A DNA stretch of 13,158 bases, taken from positions 1 through 13,158 of the forward strand of contig JAHFJT010000012.1 in the NCBI GenBank assembly GCA_023245695.1, given 5' to 3'. The notes below the pieces were generated by a model that made no database searches, was not told the DNA's origin, and saw only the letters and a program-made list of their open reading frames with translations. A program made the translations under genes and the position numbers. Within the stretch, counting starts at the first letter, position 1; each line of letters starts with the position of its first letter. Positions 1 to 8,123 of this stretch are shown here, piece by piece. Origin of the DNA: Candidatus Peregrinibacteria bacterium (lineage in GTDB: Bacteria > Patescibacteriota > Gracilibacteria > UBA1369 > UBA12463).

Positions 1-1453
1 CAGTGGGTTGGTAGGTTGGTCGATCTGTGTATCCGTAGGTGTAGTACTGTTTAGCGAGATTTTTTTGCGGGCGATATTTGTCCAGGAAGAGCACTGTTGC
101 TTCTCCGTTGACCGTGACTTCTGCGTGGATCGAATTTTGGTTTGTCTTTGAGGTATTCTTCGGGTCTGCTTTTTCGTAAAAGGTCTGCGGAAGTGATAGC
201 TTCGCGACCCCGGTTGCGTCAGTCATTGCTGAAGATCCATCTGAAAAGGTGATCTTTGCTCCTTTGACGGCGCTTTTCGTATCCGTGCTGTTCACCCAGA
301 AGACGGCATCATTCTGATTGAGTTGGACGTAGGTCGCTAGGGGAGTCACCTGTACCCACATGTATCGTGGTTCCATATTTTCAATATCTGGAAGGGTGAT
401 GGCGAGAAGGTAGTAGCCCTTCTCGAGTTTTTCTGGAAGATTGATGAAAGATTGATAATTATCGTACTGAATTGGTGCGGTGAGTTCCTTTACTTTTGCT
501 GAAGAGCTCAAAATATCCTTTAGTTGATATCGGTTGAAGGTCGCCCAGTATGTTGTGTTAATTAGTTTTTCGTACGATGTGACATACGTGTTTTTGTTGT
601 TCATCTTGTACGCGGCCACGGCGATCGTCTGCTGTGGAGCTGGGATGGTGCTTCCGACTGTAGTGGGCTTTGAAATTCCGTTTCTAAAAAGGATGGTCTG
701 ATCCGCGGTTGTACTCCACTCGGTCTGATCCGTGGAGAGTTCAAAGTAATCTAATTTTCCGTTATCTGATGCGGTCGTCTCGAACTGGAACGTGAGCTCG
801 TCTTCAAGCTTGAGATCACTTTTCTCAAGAGGAAGCCCTTTTTTTACGATAACGGTATAAATCGTTTTTGGCGCGAGAGGCTTAGATGGGACGAATGCCG
901 TAGTTCGTTTGTGTCTCTCGAAAGCTCCTGGAACAGATGGAGATATGGAGAAATACTTCTCGAAATCTTTGTAGGTCTCGTGCGTAAAGGTTACTTCGAT
1001 ACCGGTGTTGAGTGGTACGTTTGTGGCTTGGTTTCCAGGAAGGGTATTGATGGAGTGAAACTCGCCCTTCACCTGGAATGCCCACGAAGCTTTTTGATCC
1101 TGAGTCGGAATGGAAAACTGGTAGACGTGATTTGGCTGGAGTTTTTCTTTTGCACTGACTTCAATCTCTTTATCGGATTTTTTTGTGAAGTTGAGCTCTG
1201 TATGAGGCTGCACTGCGAGGAGAGCCTTTACTTGATCTATATCAAGGGATCCAGAGCTTGAAAGAATGAATGGTGAGTCTGCAGCAACTCCGCCCCCATC
1301 TTGCATGACTGCCTTCATCGCAAGGTCTTTGGCGTTGATCCTTGTGACCTTACTCGATGGAAATATGAAGTAGAGTGCCACACCCGCAAGGAGTGCGCCA
1401 ATGGTAATACTGGCTATGGCCTTGGAGAACGGACGATCGAAGAATTGTGACAT
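1..1453 (-). CDS. Alpha-2-macroglobulin family protein, N-terminal part (cut by window edge)
   Basis: An open frame of 484 codons starts at ATG 1453 and runs off the left edge without a stop. Residues about 10-31 form one hydrophobic helix with no lipobox cysteine, so the protein is probably anchored by an N-terminal membrane segment. Residues of roughly 150-250 look like an SbsA/Big_5-type Ig-like domain. Macroglobulin (MG) domains follow, and the visible part ends in YTDRPTYQP, which matches the conserved TDRPxYxPG start of the MG2 domain. Bacterial alpha-2-macroglobulins are periplasmic or surface protease traps; the thioester CxEQ and bait region would lie beyond the window. The gene begins 29 bp after the deacetylase stop, so the two are probably co-transcribed. 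Many bacterial copies sit beside pbpC; none is visible here, though it could lie to the left. No Shine-Dalgarno motif is seen. Confidence 0.85.
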   Translation of the reverse strand, partial: MSQFFDRPFSKAIASITIGALLAGVALYFIFPSSKVTRINAKDLAMKAVMQDGGGVAADSPFILSSSGSLDIDQVKALLAVQPHTELNFTKKSDKEIEVSAKEKLQPNHVYQFSIPTQDQKASWAFQVKGEFHSINTLPGNQATNVPLNTGIEVTFTHETYKDFEKYFSISPSVPGAFERHKRTTAFVPSKPLAPKTIYTVIVKKGLPLEKSDLKLEDELTFQFETTASDNGKLDYFELSTDQTEWSTTADQTILFRNGISKPTTVGSTIPAPQQTIAVAAYKMNNKNTYVTSYEKLINTTYWATFNRYQLKDILSSSAKVKELTAPIQYDNYQSFINLPEKLEKGYYLLAITLPDIENMEPRYMWVQVTPLATYVQLNQNDAVFWVNSTDTKSAVKGAKITFSDGSSAMTDATGVAKLSLPQTFYEKADPKNTSKTNQNSIHAEVTVNGEATVLFLDKYRPQKNLAKQYYTYGYTDRPTYQPT

Positions 1454-1482
1454 GTGGGGATGGGGATAAAGAGTTGAAGAAC

Positions 1483-2346
1483 TTATTGATGAATGAGCGT
1501 CTCGAAATTTTTGATCGAGGTTTTTCCGGATACGCGCTGGCGCGTAATAGTGAATGGATATCGTTTGTCGTGGATGGTACCTGGATTCGTGGTCGTTGCA
1601 GTTGTGTATCCAGCGGCTTCTACTTGCTGAAGGGCGAGAGCATTGTATTTTCCGGATGGGTAGCAGAAGTGATGAACTACATAGCCTGTCACAGACTCAA
1701 GCCATACTTTTGGCGTAAAGATTTCTTCGTGGAGCTTGGTGCTGGCTGCTTGGCTGAGGTCTATGTGATTCATCGTGTGAGCGCCAATGGTAATAAGAGG
1801 CGAACCGGAGAGTTCGACGAGTTGTGCTTTTGTCATGTACCGATCTTTGTCGATAAAGTTCGTGACGATGTACGTTGTTGCCTTGAAGTTATATTTCTTG
1901 AGAATGGGAAATGCGGTTGTATAAAAATCTTCGTACCCATCATCAAAAGTGAGAATGATTGGCTTTTCTGGAAGGTGTGTTTCGAGTCTCCACGCGCTTG
2001 CGAGATCGTCGAGAGTTATTGTTGAGAATCCTTCATCTTTGAGGATCTTCATCTGCTGTTCGAACATTTCAGGAGTGACAGAGAGTCGAGCTCCAAGTCC
2101 GTCTCGTGGATCCGTCACGGTTCGGATGTAGTGGTACATTAAAATTGGAACGTGGATATTGGTAATCTCTTTATCAGTGACACTAGACGCTTGTTGGGCG
2201 ACTGCAGGGGTGCTGGAGAGAACGCTTGGAGATGTGCTGTTTTTCGAGGTTGAATTTGGTTGCGTTACGGTCAGCCCATTTACGGTCAGGATGACTGCCG
2301 TCGAGATGATCGCGATGCCGATGAGAATAAAGGGTGTGTGTTTCAT
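1483..2346 (-). CDS. Membrane-anchored polysaccharide deacetylase (NodB / CE4 family)
   Basis: This 287-residue protein has an N-terminal membrane segment (about 5-24), a Ser/Thr/Pro-rich linker (25-60) and a NodB domain. VPILMYHYI (66-74) is the usual entry to the domain. Motif 1 is TFDDGYED (133-140), with D135 as likely catalytic base and D136 as metal ligand. Motif 2 is GAHTMNH, with H190 and H194 as metal ligands, and motif 3 is CYPSGKYN from residue 228. The family removes N- or O-acetyl groups from peptidoglycan or other N-acetylated glycans, which fits an outward-facing, membrane-tethered position. It lies between the methyltransferase (53-bp gap) and the alpha-2-macroglobulin (29-bp gap) in the same orientation. 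All metal and catalytic motifs seem intact, so activity is likely; the exact substrate cannot be read from the sequence. Confidence 0.92.
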   Translation of the reverse strand: MKHTPFILIGIAIISTAVILTVNGLTVTQPNSTSKNSTSPSVLSSTPAVAQQASSVTDKEITNIHVPILMYHYIRTVTDPRDGLGARLSVTPEMFEQQMKILKDEGFSTITLDDLASAWRLETHLPEKPIILTFDDGYEDFYTTAFPILKKYNFKATTYIVTNFIDKDRYMTKAQLVELSGSPLITIGAHTMNHIDLSQAASTKLHEEIFTPKVWLESVTGYVVHHFCYPSGKYNALALQQVEAAGYTTATTTNPGTIHDKRYPFTITRQRVSGKTSIKNFETLIHQ

Positions 2347-2399
2347 TAGTATGGTATACGGTAAGGCGACAATCGGGTTACAAGATTTTGGCTTAACGG

Positions 2400-2903
2400 C
2401 TAGGTTATTTTGTAGAGGTACAGTGAGCCATCCTTTTTGATGGGTGTTTGCTCTGGAAAGATGAAGGCGTTTGAGAGTATGTTTGCGCCTGGCTTAAGCC
2501 CTTTTTTGAGTTTTTTGTAGAGCCGTCCCATGATGTATGGCATGGCGTAGACGGTGACGAGGTCGAAAGGGCTATAATCCACCTTCCAGAAGTTTCTCCA
2601 GTGGATGAAGGCTTTGTGGGTGAGCCCGGCGCGACGAATGTTGCGGCGGGCAAGATATACAAGAAAAGGGTTATTGTCATATCCGTGTGCCTCAGCTCCT
2701 TGTTGAGCCATGGCGATCACAACGCGCCCGTCTCCCGAACCCAAATCTACCGTTTTCTGTCCTGGTTTAATGTTTGCAAGTTTCATCATTCGCACGACTG
2801 TCTCATTCTTTGAAGGCACATAGGGCGCTCCCCAGAACATTGCCGCGAAAGTTACCAGTACCAAGATGTTCAGAACCAGAATGACGGATAGTAGGATAAT
2901 CAT
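2400..2903 (-). CDS. Membrane-anchored SAM methyltransferase resembling FAM173 (ATPSCKMT/ANTKMT) lysine methyltransferases
   Basis: The protein has 167 residues. Residues 1-23 form a membrane helix. The segment GAPYVPSKNETV (25-36) follows, then a class I SAM fold with motif I VDLGSGDGR (52-60) and an acidic residue (D76) in GYDNNP at the end of strand 2. The order of membrane helix, PYVP segment, DLGSGDGR, GY-x-x-NP, and a conserved Trp near 106 is the layout of the eukaryotic FAM173 enzymes, which methylate lysines in ATP synthase subunit c or the ADP/ATP translocase. Prokaryotic relatives exist, but their substrates are not known to me. By position and topology, a membrane-protein target is a reasonable inference. 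It sits in an envelope operon, 27 bp after the SLH/Fn3 gene. L11 methyltransferase-like or generic methyltransferase labels are possible alternatives. Confidence 0.8.
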   Translation of the reverse strand: MIILLSVILVLNILVLVTFAAMFWGAPYVPSKNETVVRMMKLANIKPGQKTVDLGSGDGRVVIAMAQQGAEAHGYDNNPFLVYLARRNIRRAGLTHKAFIHWRNFWKVDYSPFDLVTVYAMPYIMGRLYKKLKKGLKPGANILSNAFIFPEQTPIKKDGSLYLYKIT

Positions 2904-2930
2904 AGGTGCATCGCGAGCGTATTTTCAGGA

Positions 2931-4418
2931 TTAGTTTATCTGAACGGCTCCGCCTTTTTTTGCTATAAAATCCACCGTGACACTATTTGATACTTTACGA
3001 TTGAGTGTTAGCGTTTGGAAGTCATAGGTGTAGCCTGCGCTCTGGTCCAGATTACTGAATATATACTGACCACCGTTTTCTGATGGCAAGAGAATTTGGT
3101 ATGGGCTATATTTTCCATCCACCTTTCTCCGGACGAGATAGCCAATGATAGGGCTTTCTGCTGTTTCCTTAGGAGCTTGAATCGTAAATGTCACCGTTCC
3201 GTTGTCCTGGTTTGTCATATAGATGGTTGGACGATCTGGCTGTGTGCCATCGCTCGTGACCGTTGGATAGGTATTCATATTTCCGAATAGAATTGTGAAG
3301 ACGCTTTCTCCCTTAGATTTTTTGTTGAGCTTATTTACGGCCGTAAACTTGAAGGTGTAGGTCTTACCCTTTACCAAACCAGTGAGATACATTTTGCTAT
3401 TTGCTTGATCTTTCTTGTAACTGATCGCAAATGGTTTATACACACCATCTACCAGCTGTTCGACAATGTAATAATCAATGGCCTGACCACCGTCTTTATG
3501 TGGATCGTAGACCTCAACATAGACACTCGTCTCGTCCCATGGATTGATCGTGAGGAATGGTTCGCCTGGGGTCTGTGCTTCTTCTGCTGCTTTTGCAGCC
3601 GCCTCTTTTTCAGCAGCGAGCTTCGCAGCTTCTGCTTTTGCAGATGCTTCTGCGTCGGCTTTTATCTTAGCCTCGGCATCGATCTTTGCTTTTGCATCTG
3701 CGCCTGCACTGTTTTTCATGCTCTCGGCAGCGAGATTTTTCCCTGCCTTGATCGTGTCATAGGTTGCGATGATTTTTGCCTTTTCCTGAAGGTAGTCTTC
3801 GAGCTTGTTGTCTTTCTTGAGGAGGACGCGAGCGATGAGGTCAGCCATCTGATCACGGCGAAGACCAGCGTCAAAACTGGTGACGTCGAATGGAATGAAG
3901 TTCTGCGCGCTGGCAGTATCTACAATACCTTTGTACCAAACATCACTCGTGGCCGTGTAGGTAATTCCAAACGCTCCAAGCGTCATTTTGAGCGCCTCTA
4001 CGGTATTAACCGTTTGCGCTGGTCGAAACTTTTTTCCATTTTCGTACCCCGCAACCCAGCCTTTTTCTTTCCCGTAGCAGACGTAAGTCGTGTACCACTC
4101 GTTGGCAGCTACATCATCAAAACAGCTCTTTCCTTTGTAGCTATCGAGGTAGGCTTTTGTGGTCGCACCGACGAGAATCTTCAGCATTTCTGCTCGATTC
4201 AGGGTAATTGATGGCCGATAGGTGCCATCCGGATAACCGCTTACAATCTTCTGACCGATCAGGTAGTTGATGCCGTCTTTGTATATGGCTTGGTCGTTGA
4301 TGTCGGTTAATGGTGACTTTGTCGTTTCTGCATATACAGAAAGAGGCACAAAAATGTTTGTGCTAGCGAGAATCGCAGCCATCGCGATTGCGACTGTTTT
4401 TGAGGAGTGAGTATTCAT
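2931..4418 (-). CDS. S-layer-homology protein with Ala/Lys/Glu-rich stalk and two Fn3-like domains
   Basis: This 495-residue secreted protein has a Sec signal peptide, with likely cleavage after VYA at residue 30. Three SLH modules follow: about 38-82 (GYPDGTYRP, LNRAEMLK), 98-150 (FDDV, WY, GYENGKKFRP) and 158-201 (VWY, RRDQMADL). Residues about 205-283 are helical and rich in Ala, Lys and Glu, probably a coiled-coil or extended stalk. Two fibronectin type III-like beta domains lie at about 286-380 and 394-486. SLH triplets usually bind secondary wall polymers, so the protein probably anchors to the wall and displays the Fn3 pair outward. Cys99 and Cys114 flank the second SLH module; the SLH-CAP protein has the same pair. 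A TATAAA at 4432-4437 (minus strand) could provide an internal, nearly leaderless promoter, but it has no good -35. The gap from the CNNM gene is 30 bp. Confidence 0.9.
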   Translation of the reverse strand: MNTHSSKTVAIAMAAILASTNIFVPLSVYAETTKSPLTDINDQAIYKDGINYLIGQKIVSGYPDGTYRPSITLNRAEMLKILVGATTKAYLDSYKGKSCFDDVAANEWYTTYVCYGKEKGWVAGYENGKKFRPAQTVNTVEALKMTLGAFGITYTATSDVWYKGIVDTASAQNFIPFDVTSFDAGLRRDQMADLIARVLLKKDNKLEDYLQEKAKIIATYDTIKAGKNLAAESMKNSAGADAKAKIDAEAKIKADAEASAKAEAAKLAAEKEAAAKAAEEAQTPGEPFLTINPWDETSVYVEVYDPHKDGGQAIDYYIVEQLVDGVYKPFAISYKKDQANSKMYLTGLVKGKTYTFKFTAVNKLNKKSKGESVFTILFGNMNTYPTVTSDGTQPDRPTIYMTNQDNGTVTFTIQAPKETAESPIIGYLVRRKVDGKYSPYQILLPSENGGQYIFSNLDQSAGYTYDFQTLTLNRKVSNSVTVDFIAKKGGAVQIN

Positions 4419-4448
4419 GAAATAGTGGGATTTTATAGTGCCCCTATA

Positions 4449-5771
4449 CTACTCTTCATCTGTCTCTTCCGGCAAATGCTTCACGTAGACGGATTGTATG
4501 AGTCTTTCGGTTTTTTCTTTTATCGTGAACTCCATTCGATCGATCACAATAATATCTCCAATTTCTGGAAACTTCTCGAGGTTATCAAGTAAGAGTCCGG
4601 AGATTGTCGTGTATGATTCGTCTTCTGCCAGGGCTGAGTGAAAGTATTTGTTGAAATCGATGATACTTGTGTCACCCTCGACGATATAGCTGTCGTTTTT
4701 GTACTTCCGAATATTTTTCTGCTCTTCATCATTTTCATCAGAGATCTCGCCGACGAGCTGCTCGAGCACATCTTCCATGGTAATCAGACCATCTACATCT
4801 CCATGCTCATCCGTTACGATCGCGAGGTGAAACTTCGACTTCTGGAATTTTCTCAGCAGAGAGCTGATTTTCTGGGTATTTGGGATAAAGTGCGGCACCA
4901 TGAGAATGTCTCGGAAGTTAATCTCTCCGTCTTCATCGACTTTCGTATACTTCAAAAGATCTTTGATATTGAGGACCCCGATGATGTTATCGATTCGATC
5001 TTTGTAGAAGGGGATGCGTGAGTAGCCAGACTCGATGACCCGCTTCAGAATTTCTTCTTGTTTCATAATGCTATCAATTGCGAAAATCTTTGAGCGCGGG
5101 GTCATGACTTGGCTCGTGGCGATATCGGCAAACTCAAATACGTTATCGAGAATTTCATGCTCATATTTTTCAATAATGCCTGATTTCTGGCTTTCGTGAA
5201 GCATGATTCGTATTTCATCTTCGTTCAGTTTTCCTTCTGAAAAGTTTGTTTCATCTCCAAATATCTTCAGAATCATATTGCTTGATCCTGTGAGAATTTT
5301 GGTGATAATAAATGAGATTTTCGAGAGGACAAAAATGGCAGGTGCTGCGAGAAGTGCAAATTTTTCTGAATATTTTATGCCGAGCGATTTTGGCACTAGT
5401 TCGCCGAGAATAAGGGTAAGGTACGTTACGGCGATAATGACGATCGCAAGACTCGTGCCCTCGGCATTTTGTGAGATGATCGGCCATGGTGCTCTTTCAA
5501 AAAGAGGCGTGATCTCTTTCGCGATCTTCGCACCGGCGTAGGCTGATGCCACGGTATTTACCAATGTAATCCCTACCTGAATCGTCGCGAGAAATCGCTC
5601 TGGATTTTTTTGAAACTTGTCGATAATACCTGCATTTCGGTTTCCTTCTTTTACGAGCTGCTTAATTCTGGTTTTGCGAAGAGATACGATCGCCATCTCA
5701 GCTCCCGAGAAAAATCCGTTGATAATGATAAGACCGATAACAATGAGGGATTCTATGGCAGTTTCGTTCAT
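4449..5771 (-). CDS. CNNM/CorC-family membrane protein (DUF21, two CBS domains, CorC_HlyC)
   Basis: From the ATG at 5771 the protein has 440 residues. The N-terminal DUF21 transmembrane domain (about 1-180) carries FFSGAEMAIVSLRKTRI (20-36) and GELVPKS (123-129), both typical of the CNNM family. Two CBS domains follow at about 220-275 (QVMTPRSKIFAID) and 283-340 (VDGLITMEDVLEQLVGEI). A CorC_HlyC domain lies at about 355-435, and the tail is acidic. The family is linked to Mg2+ export or homeostasis, with CBS domains sensing nucleotides; older annotations call it hemolysin-like. An in-frame upstream ATG at 5861 would add 30 polar residues before the first membrane helix and would nearly fill the divergent promoter region, so 5771 is preferred. 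This appears to be the first gene of the minus-strand envelope operon. Confidence 0.92.
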   Translation of the reverse strand: MNETAIESLIVIGLIIINGFFSGAEMAIVSLRKTRIKQLVKEGNRNAGIIDKFQKNPERFLATIQVGITLVNTVASAYAGAKIAKEITPLFERAPWPIISQNAEGTSLAIVIIAVTYLTLILGELVPKSLGIKYSEKFALLAAPAIFVLSKISFIITKILTGSSNMILKIFGDETNFSEGKLNEDEIRIMLHESQKSGIIEKYEHEILDNVFEFADIATSQVMTPRSKIFAIDSIMKQEEILKRVIESGYSRIPFYKDRIDNIIGVLNIKDLLKYTKVDEDGEINFRDILMVPHFIPNTQKISSLLRKFQKSKFHLAIVTDEHGDVDGLITMEDVLEQLVGEISDENDEEQKNIRKYKNDSYIVEGDTSIIDFNKYFHSALAEDESYTTISGLLLDNLEKFPEIGDIIVIDRMEFTIKEKTERLIQSVYVKHLPEETDEE

Positions 5772-5878
5772 CTTCGTGGCAGAGCGATTTAGTGGTAGAG
5801 TATGCTGCGAGTCAGGTATATCGTCAGTATAGAGCCTTGCGTCGTGTAAGGAAAGTGTCATTATTACCCAATTCAGCT
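5772..5878. promoter_or_regulatory. Divergent promoter region between the CNNM operon and the SLH-CAP operon
   Basis: This is the only spacer between the two divergent surface-protein groups, so both transcripts probably start here. On the minus strand TATACT (5826-5831) fits a -10 box and would give a leader of about 48 nt. On the plus strand TATAGA (5828-5833) overlaps it. Neither has a convincing -35 at 17 bp. Overlapping -10 boxes would make the two promoters mutually exclusive. The region is inferred mainly from gene arrangement. Confidence 0.35.
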
Positions 5879-7078
5879 ATGATTTCTTCTTTTTCCGTTC
5901 GCGCTGGGCTCTTTGCGTCTTTCTTCGCCGGTCTTTTTGTCTGCTTGAATGTGGCTGTGGCTGCAACACCATCTGACGTTTTTTTGACAACTCGTTACGC
6001 TGACTCGATTCAGTATGTGATAGAAAAGGGCGTCATGAAGGGTTACAGCGATGGTGCCTTTCGCCCAAAGCGCGTCTTGAATCGTGCGGAGCTTCTGAAG
6101 GTTCTCGTGGAGAGTAAGCTTGGAAAAGCGCCGGCGGCACCTTCTGTCGCGTGCTTCAAGGATGTGAAACCGGACGCCTGGTATGCGCCAAGTGTGTGTT
6201 ATGCGAAGACCCAAGAATGGGTGACGGGATATAGCGATGGGCGATTTCGACCTGGGAATGAGATTTCTCTCGCTGAGGCGGGGAAGCTCATGGTCGGTAT
6301 TTTTGAGATACCTCTCATGAATCCGGCTGGCTCTACGATAGGCGCTCCCCAGCAGCCATGGTACGCTCCTTCGCTTTCTGCGCTTGCCGAGCGACACGTG
6401 ATTCCGGACTCGTTTGGATATGTGGGGCAGGTAGTTCAACGAGATCAGATGGCCGAGATGCTCCATCGTCTTCGGGAGACGATTACCGGTCGTGTATCGG
6501 TGCAGTATGCGAACTTGAAGAGCGGTGCGTGTCAGATTATGGGCGAGGATCTCCCGACCAATATCGATATGGGAAAGATTCGTTCGACGTGGCTCGGTTG
6601 GTACAACTCGGCTCGTGTCGCGAATGGACTTTTGGCTTATGGCTACAATCTCCAGCTCGATCGTACCGCTACCGCGTGGTCCGAAACCGCCAAGTCTCGA
6701 GGTGCTATTAGTCACAAGCGTGATGGGCAGACGGCGTACTACGACTACAATATGATTCGACTTTGGTTTGAAAAACTCGGACTCATTTTTGAAAATGTAA
6801 ACCGCATTACCTTTACAGAAAATATTGGATGGAGTCCGTATAGCTGCTCAAAGGCTGACTGCACGGATGATGTGATCAAGGCGATCCGGTACACCTTTGA
6901 TTTTTATATGGCGGAAAAGGGAAAGGCGAATGCGGCTCATTATAATAGCTTGATGAATGCGTATTTCAAGGATATTGGTCTCGGTCTCGCGATCGATGAG
7001 CCTCCTAAAAAGCTCTACCTCACGATCCATTACGCGATCAATATCACCTCGAATCCGGCACCAATTTGTGTATATTAG
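5879..7078 (+). CDS. Secreted SLH protein with C-terminal CAP (SCP/PR1-like) domain
   Basis: The protein has 399 residues from ATG 5879. That start gives a clean signal peptide (about 1-29, cut near VAVAA-T); the longer frame from 5792 puts 29 polar residues ahead of it and is rejected. SLH modules lie at about 34-80 (GYSDGAFRP, LNRAELLKVL), 91-142 (CFKDV, WY, GYSDGRFRPG) and 159-200 (PWYAPS, QRDQMAEML). A CAP domain follows at about 233-385, with WLGWYNSARVANGL, H279 in ISHK, E314 in TENIG and H354 in HYNSLMN, which match the usual His/Glu/His cavity set. CAP proteins are extracellular; in bacteria most have unknown ligands or activity. Cys92 and Cys107 bracket part of SLH2, and more Cys residues follow (218, 323, 328, 397). 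It is paralogous in its SLH part to the protein at 2931-4418. The next gene starts 4 bp after its stop. Confidence 0.92.
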   Translation: MISSFSVRAGLFASFFAGLFVCLNVAVAATPSDVFLTTRYADSIQYVIEKGVMKGYSDGAFRPKRVLNRAELLKVLVESKLGKAPAAPSVACFKDVKPDAWYAPSVCYAKTQEWVTGYSDGRFRPGNEISLAEAGKLMVGIFEIPLMNPAGSTIGAPQQPWYAPSLSALAERHVIPDSFGYVGQVVQRDQMAEMLHRLRETITGRVSVQYANLKSGACQIMGEDLPTNIDMGKIRSTWLGWYNSARVANGLLAYGYNLQLDRTATAWSETAKSRGAISHKRDGQTAYYDYNMIRLWFEKLGLIFENVNRITFTENIGWSPYSCSKADCTDDVIKAIRYTFDFYMAEKGKANAAHYNSLMNAYFKDIGLGLAIDEPPKKLYLTIHYAINITSNPAPICVY

Positions 7079-7082
7079 AGAT

Positions 7083-7499
7083 ATGAATATGTTCAAGCCA
7101 ACACCTGCGACGACACCTGAGGAGTACATCTCCCTGATCGATGAGCCTCGTCGTACCCAGATTCAGATCCTCCATAATTTCATATGCAAAACCGTGCCTA
7201 AGCTCAAGCCACGCATTACGTCCGGTATGATCGGATATGGAACCTATCGCTACAAGTCTGCGAGCGGCCGAGAAGGGGACTGGTCCGTGATCGATCTGGC
7301 GAGTCAGAAGCAGTATATCTCGGTGTATGTCTGTGCGATTGTGGACGGAAAGTATGTCGCCGAACAGTACAAAAAACAGCTTCCCAAAGCCAATATTGGT
7401 AAGAGTTGTATTCGTTTCAAAAAAGTTGAAGATATCGATCTGAAGGTTCTTAAGGAGATTCTTTTGCTGGCTGCAAAGCATCCTATCGGAGCGGTGTAA
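7083..7499 (+). CDS. DUF1801 (YdhG-like) family protein
   Basis: This 138-residue cytoplasmic protein starts at ATG 7083, only 4 bp after the SLH-CAP stop, so it is probably translated from the same mRNA; ATG 7089 is an alternative start. The pattern TPEEYISLIDEPRRTQI (11-27), KPRITSGMIGYGTYRYKS (42-59), YISVYVC (78-84) and a C-terminal GKSCIRFKKVEDID followed by a helix is that of DUF1801 proteins. These are small alpha/beta proteins with a fold related to the YdhG/YdeI group. No biochemical function is established that I know of, and no catalytic motif stands out. Its place behind a secreted protein gives no clear functional hint. No signal peptide or membrane helix is visible. Confidence 0.85.
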   Translation: MNMFKPTPATTPEEYISLIDEPRRTQIQILHNFICKTVPKLKPRITSGMIGYGTYRYKSASGREGDWSVIDLASQKQYISVYVCAIVDGKYVAEQYKKQLPKANIGKSCIRFKKVEDIDLKVLKEILLLAAKHPIGAV

Positions 7500-7519
7500 T
7501 TTTTAGCTCAATCTTGGTG

Positions 7520-8116
7520 ATGCTTGATTATAAAGATATTTTTGGCGGAAGTGCCGTTGTGATCGCCTATATTGGATATGCGCTGTATTTTCGAGATTTA
7601 CTAAAGGGGACGACGAAGCCGCACGCTTTTTCTTGGCTTATTTGGGGTATTCTTACGGGTATTGGTTTTGCAGCGCAACTTGTGGAGCACGGTGGTCCGG
7701 GTGCGTGGGTCACGGGAGCTGATGCGTTTGCGTGTGGAATTATTTGTATCTATGCTCTCAAAAAAGGAGATCGCCATTTTGTTCGATTTGACTGGATCTC
7801 CTTGATTGGCGCTTTTGTTGCGTTGCTGCTCTGGTGGTTTACGCATGATCCGACATTTTCGGTAGTGCTCATTACGATTATTGATATTTTCGGCTACCTT
7901 CCTACGTTTCGGAAAGGATTTCATCGGCCTTATGAGGAAACTGCGACTACGTACGCCTGTAGTTCTCTGAAGTTTTGGATCGCACTTATGGCTCTCCAGA
8001 CTTTTTCACTCGCAACGTGGCTGTATCCACTCTATTTAGCTATCGCGAATGGAATATTTACCAGCATGTTACTGATTCGACGTCGTCAGTTCAGGCTTCC
8101 AAAGACCGATAATTGA
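7520..8116 (+). CDS. PQ-loop-like multi-pass membrane protein of unknown substrate
   Basis: From ATG 7520 the protein has 198 residues; in-frame TTG 7514 and GTG 7517 directly precede it and are also possible starts. About six to seven hydrophobic segments are visible. Two similar units, IGYALYFRDLLKGTTKPHAF (18-37) and FGYLPTFRKGFHRPYEE (124-140), each read G-Y-x-x-x-F-R followed by a basic turn and then a helix. This resembles the internal repeat of PQ-loop/SWEET-type transporters, though the exact Pro-Gln pair is missing. The segment SWLIWGILTGIGFAAQ and the GPGAW motif are what I recall from Parcubacteria hypothetical proteins. It ends at TGA 8114-8116, 7 bp from the convergent gene. Transport is an inference; no substrate can be named. 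Confidence 0.75.
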   Translation: MLDYKDIFGGSAVVIAYIGYALYFRDLLKGTTKPHAFSWLIWGILTGIGFAAQLVEHGGPGAWVTGADAFACGIICIYALKKGDRHFVRFDWISLIGAFVALLLWWFTHDPTFSVVLITIIDIFGYLPTFRKGFHRPYEETATTYACSSLKFWIALMALQTFSLATWLYPLYLAIANGIFTSMLLIRRRQFRLPKTDN

Positions 8117-8123
8117 ACCGTAT

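Noticed and set aside
3405..4211. Long plus-strand frame antisense to the SLH/Fn3 gene
   Set aside because: It is a shadow frame, Cys/Phe-rich, opposite a clearly recognisable secreted protein.
5792..5878. Upstream extension of the SLH-CAP gene
   Set aside because: It adds 29 basic/polar residues before an otherwise standard signal peptide and overlaps the divergent promoter region.
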